Positions 21,489 to 32,369 of a DNA stretch of 64,000 nt are shown here, piece by piece. Below the pieces are notes generated by a model. That model did not search any database and was not told the origin of the DNA. It was given only the letters and a program-made list of their open reading frames with translations. Position numbers and translations under genes: made by a program. This DNA is from Cristatella mucedo (lineage: Eukaryota > Bryozoa > Phylactolaemata > Cristatellidae), in assembly GCA_009760855.2 (NCBI GenBank), contig WPIO01000146.1, forward strand, positions 558,001 to 622,000, in the 5' to 3' direction. Every line of letters starts with the position of its first letter. Positions within the stretch are counted from its first letter, which is position 1.

Positions 21489-21661
21489 AATTTTTCAGTA
21501 AAAAAGGCTGAAAACATTTCGGCTGAGCCCTTAATATCTGGAGAGTCAGACCTGACAGCATTGGCCAGTAAATGGTTTACTGTCTTATAAATCTATTTAG
21601 TGTCCGACTGGCAGGAATTCAGTTTTCTAATGAAAAAAGGAGCCCTGGCTTTTTTAAGCTT

Positions 21662-22782
21662 TCAAGTGTAAACTCGAAGGAAGTCTTTAAGATTGACTAG
21701 GTCTGCCTCAGACCCCGATTTCTTAAAACGACGTTCCAGCCTGCGGTTAACACGGAGCAGCTTAAGGAGTTTTTTTGTAAATTGAAAGCAATCTCGACGA
21801 CTTTGAACACGGATAGAGCGAAAGGGAGCATGCTTGTAAAGAGCACTCCTGAGTGTGATGTTCATCGCATCAGTGAGGGCATCGAGGCTGCCGGTCGAGT
21901 CTGAATGCAGATCAAGAAGGCCTGCATCACAAACAGATTTCAAAAACTTGTCTACGTTAATGCTTTGTAAGTTAAGTCATTTGGCAAATTCGACATGGCC
22001 CTGTACGTACGAGGGAGCAGGAACAGTAAACAAGACAGAACAATGAGCTGGGAGGGTCAGTGGGCACACCAAAAGTCAGTGGGGAGGACATCCTTAGTGA
22101 TCAAGAGATCTAGAATGTGGCCACCGACGTGGGTGCTATGATTAACGTGTTGGGCCAAACCGAGATTCTCCAGACTGTCAAGAAATGAGCGGACCTGGCT
22201 GTTGCTGAGGTTGTCAACGTGAATATTGAAGTCTCCTACAATCAGTAGCGGCCTGTCACACACAAGTATTTTAGCTAGGAACTCTGAAAACTCCTCTATA
22301 AACAAATTTAGACAGCCAGAAGGAGGCTGGTATATCACAACGGTGGGAGGCATTGTCTTTGATGAAGACCTGATAGCAACCGATTCAAACGACGACCCAT
22401 GCGAGAAACTGCACATTTTATAGCCAAAGGATTCGCGAACAAAAATGGCAACCCCGCCACCAACCTTGTCAGAACGCATGGACTGATAGAATGAGAACCC
22501 GGGTGGGGTGGTCTCGGAAATACAGCTACTGGAACAAGGCGTCATACAGGTTTCGGTAAGCAGAAATGCTTCTAGCTTCTCCTGGACCACCTGATCGAGG
22601 ATAAGTAACCCCTTGGTTTTTAGCGAGAGGACATTTAGTAGGCGGAATTTAAGAGGCTGTCCAACAACTGGGTGACGGCGACGAAGTGGCTCGTATTCTC
22701 TACCGTTTTCGTCCGGCCCGGCGGACGCTGGCTCTTCGAATTTGAATTGGACCTTGGTAACGGCCGTGGGACGACGTTTCAC
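21662..22782 (-). pseudogene. B2 endonuclease (mostly open)
   Basis: The frame 22057-22782 (241 codons) includes RLLNVLSLKTKG, FLLTETCM, KVGGGVAIFVRES, YQPPSG, the metal-binding LIVGDFNIHVDN, and HVGGHILDLLITKD. These are in the order expected for the exonuclease-endonuclease-phosphatase fold of LINEs. The conserved Asp/Asn of GDFN is present. The final S-D-H motif has degenerated near 22040. A linker frame (21662-21943) leads to the RT. Confidence 0.92.
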
Positions 22783-22788
22783 AACGTG

Positions 22789-23013
22789 CTAGGCTACAGC
22801 GGTTGGGCTAATACCGCAGCAAGTACTATTTAGAGCTTTAAATTTAAGAGTCATAGGTTTGATAGCCGAGCTGTTGACGGAGCGAATGCAGGATGCAGGT
22901 AGGTTCTCACTGACCCGCCGGAGAAGGCCCGCCGGTAGATTTCGACTAATGGCGACATCGCATCTTATGCTAAGCAGGTCCTGTTTTGTGTAGCTTATCC
23001 GAGGACAGCTCAT
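22789..23013 (-). pseudogene. B2 N-terminal region
   Basis: It begins MSCPRISYTKQDLLSIRCDV, which matches B1, and extends through a Ser/Arg-rich stretch to a stop at 22789. No known domain was recognised. Its conservation between two copies as coding sequence suggests it belongs to the element's ORF. Confidence 0.7.
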
Positions 23014-23136
23014 AAATAGTCACAGCGAAGATAGCAGCGGAATACCCGAAGGTATTATGGAGAAATCAAGTAAAGGTCCACACCAGGCTAGGAGTCGCCC
23101 GAGGCCGCTCTTTAGCGATGGGGTAATGACAGTTTA

Positions 23137-23400
23137 AGCGGCTTGCAGTACGTATGCCGTAGTCAACAGACTTCATCTCACGAAGCAAAGAGAAAGTGAG
23201 AAGTGCAGCAGAGTCAGGAGGGCACTCGAGGATGGGATTAGTATGGAAGTTGGCGATAAGATGGTGGGAAATTATGTGCCACAGTCAGCAGGAGGAGAAC
23301 CAATGTTGTTGCATAAGAATTTCGTTAGTGAGTTTCACAGCCTGCGACCTTTGGAGCAAAAGCTACAGTCACCGACGGTCCTAAAGCTAAAAGTGAACAT
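23137..23400 (-). mobile_element. LINE B3, 3' part, host of B2
   Basis: 'agtttaagcggcttgcagtacg' through 'ctacagtcaccgacggtcc' matches the B 3' UTR and RT C-terminus at lower identity than B1/B2. Together with 19580-19627 it forms one older, 5'-truncated B copy. Confidence 0.85.
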
Positions 23401-23404
23401 TGAT

Positions 23405-24660
23405 TGACGGAATCGAGGGAGGTCAGTAAAGGGGATTTGCTACATTTGGGAGGAAAATTGTGATTCTATCTATCTTGCCCACATAGGAGCTACAGACACA
23501 ATCTGCTCGATCGCTACAGCGTAACCTGTATTTCTATCCCCAAGGTTCCGGTGATTCTTTCGAGCGATCTTTTTGGTGCATCGACTGTCGTTAACGGAAT
23601 TGGGTAAGTACCGACAGACCATTCTGAGTCAACCTACGCCGGCGCAATAGCTGACTTCGGCTCACGCTTTGAAAGCTAAGTTTTGTTGTGAATACATAAA
23701 TATCTGCTAGCTGCTTTACCTCTTCAATCTTCTAAGAGCTCGGTCCAGAGCAGGTCTTCTTATCCATAAGTACCCAACAAATTTATAGACGAAACATTTT
23801 TGCCCAGTATCTTCTACCTGCTGGTTACTTGCATGATCCTTCGAGGGACAGCCGTCGCACAATGTTATTGGGAGAGCCAAGTCTGCTGCGATTTAAAACT
23901 GCTGGATTGAAACTGAAGCCGAGGGAATTCATATGGCTTCATTCCCACTCCGGCAGTAATGCGAGCACAGCAACTCTGCTACATATCCAGAAGCAAAAGG
24001 TCAGCGGGTTTATATATTCCGTAAAATATGCCGAACCACTCCCACGGGTACAGACTTTAACCACTCTGCCGACAGCAGACTCGGGAGAAAGGATGTGCTA
24101 TTTTCTGGTTAGCACAATTATGCGAAAGATCCTGTTTAGACACACATTGAACCTCAAGGTTAAGATCATAAGACCAGGTCGTTGTGGTTGATCGATCCGT
24201 TGCATGTATCGGCCACTCATCGGCCACGCACGTTTCGGCTGCAGTCGTGTCGACCACCACGAAAGTTTCAGGTATGAGTACACTGCAATGGCAGGCGATG
24301 GGCTTTTTAAATGGATTGAGATGAGATGGCAGTCCCCCAGATTTAAAATTATTGCCTGTGGAAGTGCTCTTGCTGAGCAGCAGAGAAATGGGACACAGTC
24401 GACGTTTCCGGAGGCAGGCGACCAGCGGCAGAACTCAGGGCACAATGCTTCGCTCGTCTCACCGACGCCTCGCGGACGTCGACAAATCAGAGCGTCGCGA
24501 AGCAGTCTAGCACCAAGCACCTCGGTACAAGTGACCCACCCTGACAACGTGCCGGTAAGCGCACGAGTGGCAGGAGAGCGGGAAAAGTGAGCTCAGAGAC
24601 TCAGCTATACGTTGAGATGGCTATCGATGCGTTATGATGGCTATGGTTGAGACTAGTTAC
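23405..24660. other. Mixed region; CpG-rich open frames at 24.2-24.6 kb
   Basis: Both strands are open at 24.1-24.6 kb, an effect of GC composition. A donor-like CCG|GTAAGC lies at 24553. A tRNA-like fragment on the minus strand (ggcagagtggttaaagtctgtacc) lies at about 24040-24080. I cannot support a gene. Confidence 0.35.
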
Positions 24661-24664
24661 ATAA

Positions 24665-25425
24665 CAATAATAATAATAATGCACTAGATAAGCGCCCTCA
24701 GAGAACTCAATCTCTTTCTAGGCGCTTTAAATTAGCTGCAAATGGAAGCGCGATTGAATGGTGAGTAATATATTGCTTGATAAATAACATGGATAACACG
24801 GTAAGGGATGATATGCACAGGGTCAGCATACAAGTGTGGTTAGTGGCAGCATGCACAGTGTCAGCACCCATAAGCACATGAAGGACGAATCACAGGGACC
24901 GACTAAATGCTGTCCTAAATAGGTGCGTTTTTAAGTTCTTTTTAAACGTTTTCGGGATGTTCTGACGAAATTCGGGAGTGAGTTCCAGGCTTTGGGAGCA
25001 TACGAACTAAATGCACGATCTACAAAGATTGTGAGGTTTTTACGAGGTAGTGGTAAACTGTTTGATTCTGAAAAGCGGGCGATACGATACTTGACCTGGT
25101 GGAGGAGTAGATCTGTGAGATAGGCTAGAGCTGAACAAGGAGGTCACCTAAAAGTGAGCGACGAAACCTTTAAGTCGATCCATTGCTTGACTGGGATTCC
25201 AAGCAGGTCGGCGAGACGTGGTGTGATGTAGCAACTTCGAACCTCACGCCAGACAAGCCTAGCTGCAGATATTTACGCCAGCTGCATGAGCCTGATTGCA
25301 CATACTGGTAGGCCAGCAAGTAGTTATTTACAGAAGTCAAGACGGGATGTCACAAATGCGTGGAATCCTTATGCGTAGTATGTTCATGTAAACAAGCCGA
25401 ATACCCTTATCTAAACAAGTAACTT
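24665..25425 (-). mobile_element. LINE A3, 5'-truncated
   Basis: (AAT)n tail at 24665, hairpin 'agcgccctcagagaactcaatctctttctaggcgctttaa', the 3' UTR, and the RT C-terminus up to the LDKDTTS-equivalent. The reading frame is broken by many indels. Confidence 0.9.
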
Positions 25426-25429
25426 ACGA

Positions 25430-25750
25430 CTCGTGTTAGTTGGGTCACTTAGTTCCCGTTGTCGTTCACATGCGTCGATTTGGCAGCTTCAGTGTGCCAT
25501 TGGAAGCGAGGAGAGGATTGCTTATGAACGGACAGGCGGATGGGCAGAAAGTGAGGAGCTAGCTATTAGAGTCACATGACCCGTGCGGTACATGGCCCCT
25601 ACCGCTGACCCGATCGGCATCCCACTGGGCAGCAGCCGATGATCGGAAGGCCCCTAGAGCCTCATTCCAGTGTACCCTATGCAAGCCAGATGTTCCAGTG
25701 TTGGCTTGCATATGGTACCACTCATATATATCAGTGGATTTAACAGCTTC
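25430..25750. other. No recognisable feature
   Basis: Two short direct copies of 'tgttccagtgttggcttgcatatg'-like sequence lie near 25690. Nothing else. Confidence 0.4.
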
Positions 25751-25754
25751 ATTT

Positions 25755-26018
25755 GTGTAATGTAATGTAATGTATCTCCTTCAGTAACTCCACAAAGTAA
25801 AAAAAGACCATGTTGGTGTTACGCAGGAGAGTTTTGTATAGCCCACTCACAGCCTAAGCGGCTTTCGGTAAGCATTCGGTAGCCAACAGACTTCGTCTCA
25901 CGCAACAAAGAGAAATGGGGAAGCATAGCAGAGTTAGGGGAGCAGTTGAGGTAGTCAGTAGCATAGAAGTAGCAGTTCAGGACCGCTGAAAAAGATGTGC
26001 CGTAGTCGGCTGCCATAG
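25755..26018 (-). mobile_element. LINE B4, 3'-end fragment
   Basis: Tail (TGTAA)3 at 25757, then 3' UTR through 'ggaccgctgaaaaagatgtgccgtagtcggc'. It is truncated directly against a SINE2 copy. Confidence 0.92.
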
Positions 26019-26019
26019 A

Positions 26020-26190
26020 AGAGCCTTAACGGCTTTCACCCCCACACCTGCTTGCAGTTGGCAATAAAGAATCATCCTCTGCAGGATTCGAACACTCGAC
26101 CTAGGTTCTGGAGGGCGCCCTACCTCCTGAAATGGCCCACGTAGAGCTCCACCTGGTGTAAAGCGATAAAAAAATAAGACTTCAAGGCGC
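26020..26190 (-). mobile_element. SINE2 copy
   Basis: On the minus strand: 'gtagggcgccctccagaacctaggtcgag', B box TGTTCGAATCC, core 'gcagaggatgattctttattgccaactgcaagcaggtg', then 'aagccgttaaggctc'. It aligns with 44760-44945 in both the head and the core. Confidence 0.75.
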
Positions 26191-26194
26191 CCAC

Positions 26195-26985
26195 AAGTTG
26201 GGTCGTCAGTGTCGCAGCAAATTCTTTAACAACAATGCAACCTTGGAGCATTGAATAATCATCCACGTCATGATTGCCGGGATAGTACTCGCTGTTTCTT
26301 GTAAGAAACCTTTATAGAGCCGTGCATTATCAGGTGATTTCGCAGTCGCTGTTCGCCAGCCGATCCTGCTCGGGCGTACTTGCCGTTGGCGCTTGGTCCG
26401 GCACTGCAACTGCAGGACCTATCTGAATGGTCTCCGTAAGGGGGGAATTTGCAGTTGTTTTGGTGTCCAGTCGGTTTCATGGTCGGTCGCTCGGGAAAAA
26501 TTTGGAAATCGGTAATTGCGGGATTGCAAACGTAGAAGCTTGACGAACAGCAGACTGATCGCAGCCCACATGGTTGGACAACGGACAGTCTGACCGAAGA
26601 TTTGGATTAAGTAGAGACAAGACGTAGTCGTACTAATCTACTGACATTTGCTAGCTAGCTGGGAGTTACTCGCAACAGCCGAAGAGTTGCGTTGTACTCA
26701 TGTATGCCACTGAACAGCATCGAATCCAAATTTCGCTGCTCAGCAGCCTTAAATCGTGCTACGGTAAATCATGCTGGTGCTAAATCAGGCGCACCGACCT
26801 GCATAAGTAACTGTGGGAATTTGCACTGGCCATGGTGCTAACCGTAATGATAGGTGCACGTAATCGACGGAGGCTACGTATTGTCACTGACAGCACACGA
26901 TTACGCGAGCATGAGTCATGACTTTTGTGCCTCATCCTTTAATGCGCCTCTTCACAGAACAGCTGCACTGCTTTCGGATATATTT
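26195..26985. other. No recognisable feature
   Basis: No TE match. Short minus-strand frames overlap without motifs. Confidence 0.4.
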
Positions 26986-26989
26986 ATAT

Positions 26990-27235
26990 ATTAATACACA
27001 CACACACACACACGTGCGCGAACACACGCACACACACACACACACACACACATATATAAATATATATATATATATATATGTATGTATATTTATATTTATA
27101 TACATCTATGTATATATACACGTGTGCATCCATGTGTGTATGTGTGTGTGCGTGTGTGTGTGTGTGTGTGCGTGCGCCTGCACGTGTGTGGGTATCTCTG
27201 TCGCAGTCTCTGTCTCTGTCTGTGTGTACGTGTCT
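26990..27235. repeat. Compound (CA)n-(TA)n-(TG)n microsatellite
   Basis: CA runs at 26996-27050 give way to TA at 27054-27080, imperfect TA/TG to 27130, then TG at 27135-27190 and a CT/TG mix. The CA and TG halves can fold back on each other around the TA centre. Confidence 0.95.
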
Positions 27236-27544
27236 ATAATAACTGCCCTTAATTTACGTTTTCCAGTTCGGTCGCCGACCTTTACTTTGACAGACGTCGT
27301 ATTGGCAATAGTGCCGACGCTAACTGTGAGCTTCCTGAGGATAAGCAGAGATCAAATCTGCATCGTGGACAGCCGGGCGCCGTGTACTATGAGATTCAGC
27401 TAAATTGTTGATGCGTAGCTACCTCGGCTGCATCTAACTGCGAATCGCTCGCGGGCTTCTGCGGTCGCTTACTCACCTCTTGCGACGTTTGAATTCTTAA
27501 GCCGCCTTATATGAGTACTCGCTATTGCATCCGACCGGTCATTA

Positions 27545-27828
27545 CAGCCAAGGTGTATGCGTGGCCACGCCCGCAAGGTATTTCCACCCCAGCCGGACTC
27601 GGACCACTTCGCCCGGCCAACGGGCGCCGGCTGAGTACCACGTCATTACGAGCTCGAGTGGGACACTATCGGCTGACTTTGCTAGATTTAACTGCAAAGG
27701 GTCGGCTGTGGTCGCGTGACCCGCTAGTCTTGCAGCGTCCTGCTTTCTGCATGTGCGTCAGCACGTCGCACGTACGTCGTACGTACGTACGTGGATCGTA
27801 CGCATGCTATCCATTTTGTCTCTCTCAA

Positions 27829-27915
<87 letters not shown>

Positions 27916-28190
27916 TTGCTCTCTCTCTCTGTCACTGCTTTCTCTATCTCTCACTAACTCACTCACTCTGTCTCTCTATCTTTTTCTCTTGCTATCTTTT
28001 CTACTGGCGCTTCGGAGCCGCTTACGCGACGGCTACTACCGCTACATCCGTATGTACGCTCGCTTGGGAGTGCTGCCTCTATATGATACAATACAGCCGT
28101 CGTCACTAGTACTGCAGTAGCACAGTACCAGTACCTCGCCTGTCAGGGTTTCGTTCATCGACACGCCGCCATCGTGCTTCCGAGCCCCTG
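27545..28190 (+). mobile_element. Repeat G, copy 1 (GC-rich, with expanded CT tract)
   Basis: It aligns with 55514-55940: 'tgcgtggccacgcc', the palindrome-rich 'cgcccggccaacgggcg', 'gtgacccgctag', a pyrimidine tract, 'gagccgcttacgcgac', and the end 'ccgccatcgtgcttccgagccc'. The pyrimidine tract is expanded here to about 38 CT units (27834-27909). Copy 2 interrupts a LINE, so the repeat is mobile. No coding domain was recognised. Confidence 0.7.
27834..27909. repeat. (CT)n microsatellite inside repeat G
   Basis: An uninterrupted CT run where copy 2 of repeat G has only a mixed CT/TTC tract. The several frames through it are low-complexity Leu-Ser artefacts. Confidence 0.97.
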
Positions 28191-28194
28191 TAAA

Positions 28195-28615
28195 GGCACT
28201 AGAGTTCGCACGACTCGCTGTAACTAATGTACTTTTTTTATTAGCTCGCCATTGCTTTTTTGAATTCAATTTTTTGGGCAGACTATACTCGTGCATTAGA
28301 CGGACTTTGTTGGCGCCTGTGTTTTGGTAACACCACGCTTTGGCAATGAAAATGTACCTTTAATAAATGTTACAAAAACGCATGGCTTGTGCGTCTTCCT
28401 ACACGTGCCAACCAAATCTTAATTGCATTTGTCAATACAGATGTGGACCGATATTCTCGTGTCTATGTGCGGCACGGTGGGCGGTCAAGGCAAAATCGAG
28501 GCTTGGAAGCCTCATTTGGGCATCGATAGGAAGCTTGGCTGTGCTACAGCGTTTGGACGCACCATTTTGGATCTTGGAATATGTGTGCCACTCTACATTT
28601 AAGCGAATCCTAAAA
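28195..28615. other. No recognisable feature
   Basis: No TE match or supported exon. Confidence 0.4.
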
Positions 28616-28619
28616 ATAA

Positions 28620-30155
28620 TAGTGATGCATTTTATAAATCTCCCTCGGAAAACTTTATCTCTTTCAAGGCACTTTACATTTGTTGTAAAGGAAAGCTCAA
28701 ATGGTTAGTGGTAGCATGCTCAATGACAACAAGCATAACACGATTAGGTTGGCATGCACTCGGTCGCATGCATTAGTACTTAAAGGACGAAACGCATGGA
28801 CCCACTGAATGCCGTGATAATTGGATGCGTGTTTAGTTTCTTTTTAAATGTGTTCAAGTCAGGGAATGTCGCGATACAAGTCGGAAGTGAGTTCCAGGCT
28901 TTAGGAGCATGCATACTAAAGGCACGGTTTCATAAGGATTTGAGATTCCTACGTGGTATATGTAACCAATTTATATCCGAAATGCAGTTAGTACTATGCT
29001 TAGCCTTGAGAAGTAGTAGATTTGATGGGTAGGCTAGCGCCAAAGAATGAAGACACCTAAAAGTTAGTGACAGAACATTGAATTCGATCCGTTACTTGAC
29101 TGGGAGCCAGTGCAGGTCGGCGAGAAGTGGTGAGATGTGTCAACTGCGATAATCAAGACAGACGATCCTAGCTGCTGAGTTTAGCACCAGCTGTAAGTGC
29201 CTGAATGCACAGGCTGGAAGTCCAGCAAGCAGTGAGTAACAGAAGTCGAGACGGGATCTCACAAATGCATGGACCAATTTAGATATGATACCCATGTCTA
29301 AAAAAAGCCGGAATTTTAGCAATGTTATGTAACTGAAAGTATGCAGACTTTACTGTGGAGCTGATGTGGTCGTCTAACGAAAGGTCACTTTGGAACACCG
29401 CGCCTAGAATTTGTGCTGATTCAACAGGAGATACGCTAGCAGAGCTTATTTTGAACGTTCGCCTTTTCAATTGCTGGATGACACTTGGTTTGCCCATGAC
29501 TAGTAAGTTTTATCATCATTCCCTTGAATAAAGAAAGGTGCCATACATGTGTGGATATCATCATGCTGCAAGGGAGTTGGGAGAGTTCGACGTGCTGGAG
29601 GGCTGGGGGATCAAAGTAAAGGTGCAACTGATTGTCATCTGCTTAGAAGTGAAAGCCTAGATTGTACCTGGCAATCACATTGGCAAGAGGGAACTAAAAA
29701 CCGTGAAAAGTACGGGACTAAGCACAGACCCCCGAGGTACCCAATATTTCAGTGGTTACTTGGATAATCTTTGTCTATTCACATAAATTCTAAGGTATGT
29801 CCCACTGAGCTAGCACCTGAAACATTGCAGTACAGTGCCGATGACGCCCAGGTGAGATGAGGCTCAAGAAGAACTAAGTGATAGATAGTATCAAAAAATG
29901 CCATCAATTGGAGCACAGCAAGGAGAAAGGCTGTGCATTTTTTCAGCACTTTATCAAAGGTGCAAACTCGTCGAGTACATCAGCTAGTGTTGAGTTGCAG
30001 CAATCTGCAAATGATGAGAGATCAGAAGTAGAATCAAGCTGCAGGGGCGATGCAGATTCTCAGATGAACGGGAACGATGTCAAGGCTGTTGAGGTATTGC
30101 GATTCACAGCTGATTTTAGATGGGGAAGGCACATATCTCAGATTAAATAAGATCA
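28620..30155 (-). mobile_element. LINE A4, internally deleted
   Basis: A decayed A tail and hairpin lie at 28630-28700. The 3' UTR and RT C-terminus follow (29140-29497: SKLVHAFVRSRLDFCYSLLAG, PVESAQILGAVFQSDLSLDD) up to the 'gatcgatagtatcaaa'-equivalent at 29890. Sequence then jumps to the A-family linker between endonuclease and RT (29895-30150, matching 33190-33370 of A6). The RT fingers are missing, consistent with one internal deletion. Confidence 0.8.
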
Positions 30156-30156
30156 C

Positions 30157-30725
30157 TTGTTTTTTTAAATGTGGTCAGGTCAGGGGATGTTCACGCGAAA
30201 GTCGGGAGAGTTTTCCAAGCTTTTGGAGCATACGAACTAAATACACGGTCTCCAAAAGATTACAGGTTTGTACTATGTATTGGTAGACTGTCGGATTCCG
30301 AAAATTGGGTGGTACCATGCTTGGCCTGGTGGGGAAGTTGATTTAATATATAGTCTCGAGCTAAAGAATGAAGTAACATAAAGTGAGCGACAAAACCTTA
30401 AAGTCAATCCGTTGCTTGACTGGTAGCCAGTGCAAGTCGGTGAGAACTGGTGTAATAAGGCAGCTGTGACGCTCAAGACAAACGAGCCTATCTGTGGAGT
30501 TTTGCACTAGCTGCAATTGCCTGATCGCACATGCCGGTTGGTCAGTAAGCAGTGAGTTGCAGAAGTCGAGACGGGATGCCACAAATGCATTGACCAACTT
30601 TAGCGTGGTATCCTTATCTAAACAAGCCCAAATTTTAGCAATGTTATGTACCTTAAAGTAGGCAGATTTGACTACGGAGCTGATACGGTCGTCTAACGAG
30701 AGGTCACTTTGAAACATAAGACCTA
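30157..30725 (-). mobile_element. LINE A5, RT C-terminal fragment
   Basis: The frame 30361-30717 encodes MFQSDLSLDDRISSVVKSAY, LDKDTTLKLVNAFVASRLDF and LHWLPVKQRIDFKVLSLT. The 3' UTR is missing: the copy begins at the FKRNLK-equivalent, directly against A4. Confidence 0.88.
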
Positions 30726-30839
30726 GATTTCAAGTTGAGTCTCTCGAGAAGTCGGAAATAAAATGACACCCGCCCTGCTCACGATCGATAGCATCAGAAA
30801 TTTTTCAGCTATTACTGCAGGCTGTTTTTCTAAAGCTTC

Positions 30840-31470
30840 GAAAAGCTCAATAATATAATGTAAAGTAATATATCTCCTTCTAAAACTCCACAAAGTCAAA
30901 AAGACCATGTGGGTGTTACGCAGGAGAGTTTTGTATAGCCCACTCACAGCCTAAGCGGCTTTCGGTACGCATTTAGTTGCCAACAGACTTCATCTCACGC
31001 AACAAAGAAAAAGTGGAAAGCATAGTAGAGTCAGGAGAGCAGTTGAGGTAGAGAGTTGCATAGAAGTAGCAGCTTAGGACCACTGAAAAGGATGTGCTAT
31101 TGTCGGCAGTAGGAGAGTAGTTGTCGTAGCCTAAGAATTGTGGAAGCGAGTTCCACAGTCTAGGACCTGCAGAGCTAAAACTTCTGTTGCCATCGGTCTT
31201 TAAGCGGAGAAATAGGCCAGCTGATTTATTGTCCACACAGGACCCGAGGGTGCGAACAGGCTGAAACTGTTGCACCAGTTCAGGTGGGTACGAAGGAGCC
31301 AAGCCGTGGTGGGTCTTGTGGGTCAGTGTAAGAACATTCCTCTGTATCCGTTGCTCAACCGGCAACTATCCTTGCTCTTTGAGCAAATGAGACATGTGCT
31401 AAAACCACTGGGACTTTAAGAATAGCCTTGCAGATATGTTCATAGTCCGCTGCAGTTGCCTAATAGCTTT
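30840..31470 (-). mobile_element. LINE B5, 5'-truncated
   Basis: A decayed tail (AATGTAAAGTAATATATCTCC), the 3' UTR, and an RT C-terminal frame 30973-31365 (VEQRIQRNVLTLTHKTHHGL, LWNSLPQFLGYD). It stops at the 'cctaatagctttc'-equivalent. Confidence 0.92.
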
Positions 31471-31474
31471 CAGC

Positions 31475-31930
31475 GGCAATAAACTGACATGCCTTTAGAT
31501 CTCTCAAAGCCGTAATACTTACTACGTACCGAACAACATCCGGCCTCGGGAAACATAGAAATCTACCAGCCAGCTGAGCTTAAGGAATATGATCCATGCT
31601 ATAAAAATGAATCTCTATAGGTATTTATGTAAAACAAGTTAAAAAATGCTGAACTGTAATCGCTCCTATCATTTAAAGGCACGCTGGTCAGTCATTCTCA
31701 GAAGGAGCTATCCAAGGTGCCGAGGGAGAAACACGGGGACAAGATAGCGGCATGAAATTCACGTGGAGACTGAGTGATATGCCCTGAGAAATAACAACCA
31801 CGTTCTTCAATACGTCGATTGGAGCTGGAATAATTTAATCATATAACTCTGGAGAAGACGCCCTCGCTGGCTAGCGGAAATATAGGTTGAGGTTAGGTCC
31901 TGGGTTGGACCGTATTATATAAGTCGTCAT
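31475..31930. other. No recognisable feature
   Basis: No repeat or coding frame. Confidence 0.4.
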
Positions 31931-31934
31931 ACGC

Positions 31935-32215
31935 AACGACATCTACTCTCCAACTGCCGACTATGGCACATCTTTTTCAGCGGTCATGAACTACTACTTC
32001 TATGCTACTCGCTACCTCAACTGCTCTCCTAACTCTGCTATGCTTCCCACTTTCTCTTTGTTGCGTGAGACGAAGTCTGTTGGCTACCGAATGCGTACCG
32101 AAAGCCGCTTAGGCTGTGAGTGCGCTATACAAAACTCTCCTTGGTAAAACCCACGTGGTCCTTATGACTCTGTGGAGTTACTGACGGAGATAGATCATTA
32201 CATCAAAGAACTCCT
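31935..32215 (+). mobile_element. LINE B6, 3'-end fragment
   Basis: It runs from 'cgcaacgacatctactctcc' to 'tactgacggagatagatcattacatcaa'. It is 95%-like to the B2 3' end but on the plus strand. Confidence 0.92.
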
Positions 32216-32369
32216 TGCATTCTGGCAAGCAGAGCTGTGAGAACAGCCACCTTTCCAGACCACAGTACCTTTCTGGCACATGGCGACTGTCCTGAAAGAT
32301 TGAGTGAAACATGCAGAGATACTCAACCTATTTCAGCAATCTTAAGTTGGTCAATATACTCCCAAAGCA

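Larger units (their letters stand above)
19628..23136 (-). mobile_element. LINE B2, full length or nearly so (about 3.5 kb)
   Basis: Tail TAATGTAATGTAATG at 19628; 3' UTR with the 'gcctaagcggctttcggtacgc' block; a single ORF's worth of RT, endonuclease and N-terminal region; and the 5' end 'gaggccgctctttagcgatgggg' at about 23130, matching B1. It is inserted in the same orientation within the 3' UTR of B3. The flank at the 5' end reads 'taatgac', which partly repeats the TAATG tail unit. Confidence 0.93.

Noticed and set aside
24098-24590. Protein-coding gene on either strand at 24.1-24.6 kb
   Set aside because: Both strands are open in overlapping frames, as expected in CpG-rich sequence; no motif and only one decent splice donor.
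27511-28120. Overlapping Leu-Ser-rich frames
   Set aside because: All three frames run through the (CT)n tract of repeat G; low complexity, not genes.
29878-30150. Plus-strand 90-residue protein
   Set aside because: Antisense of the family-A linker between endonuclease and RT.
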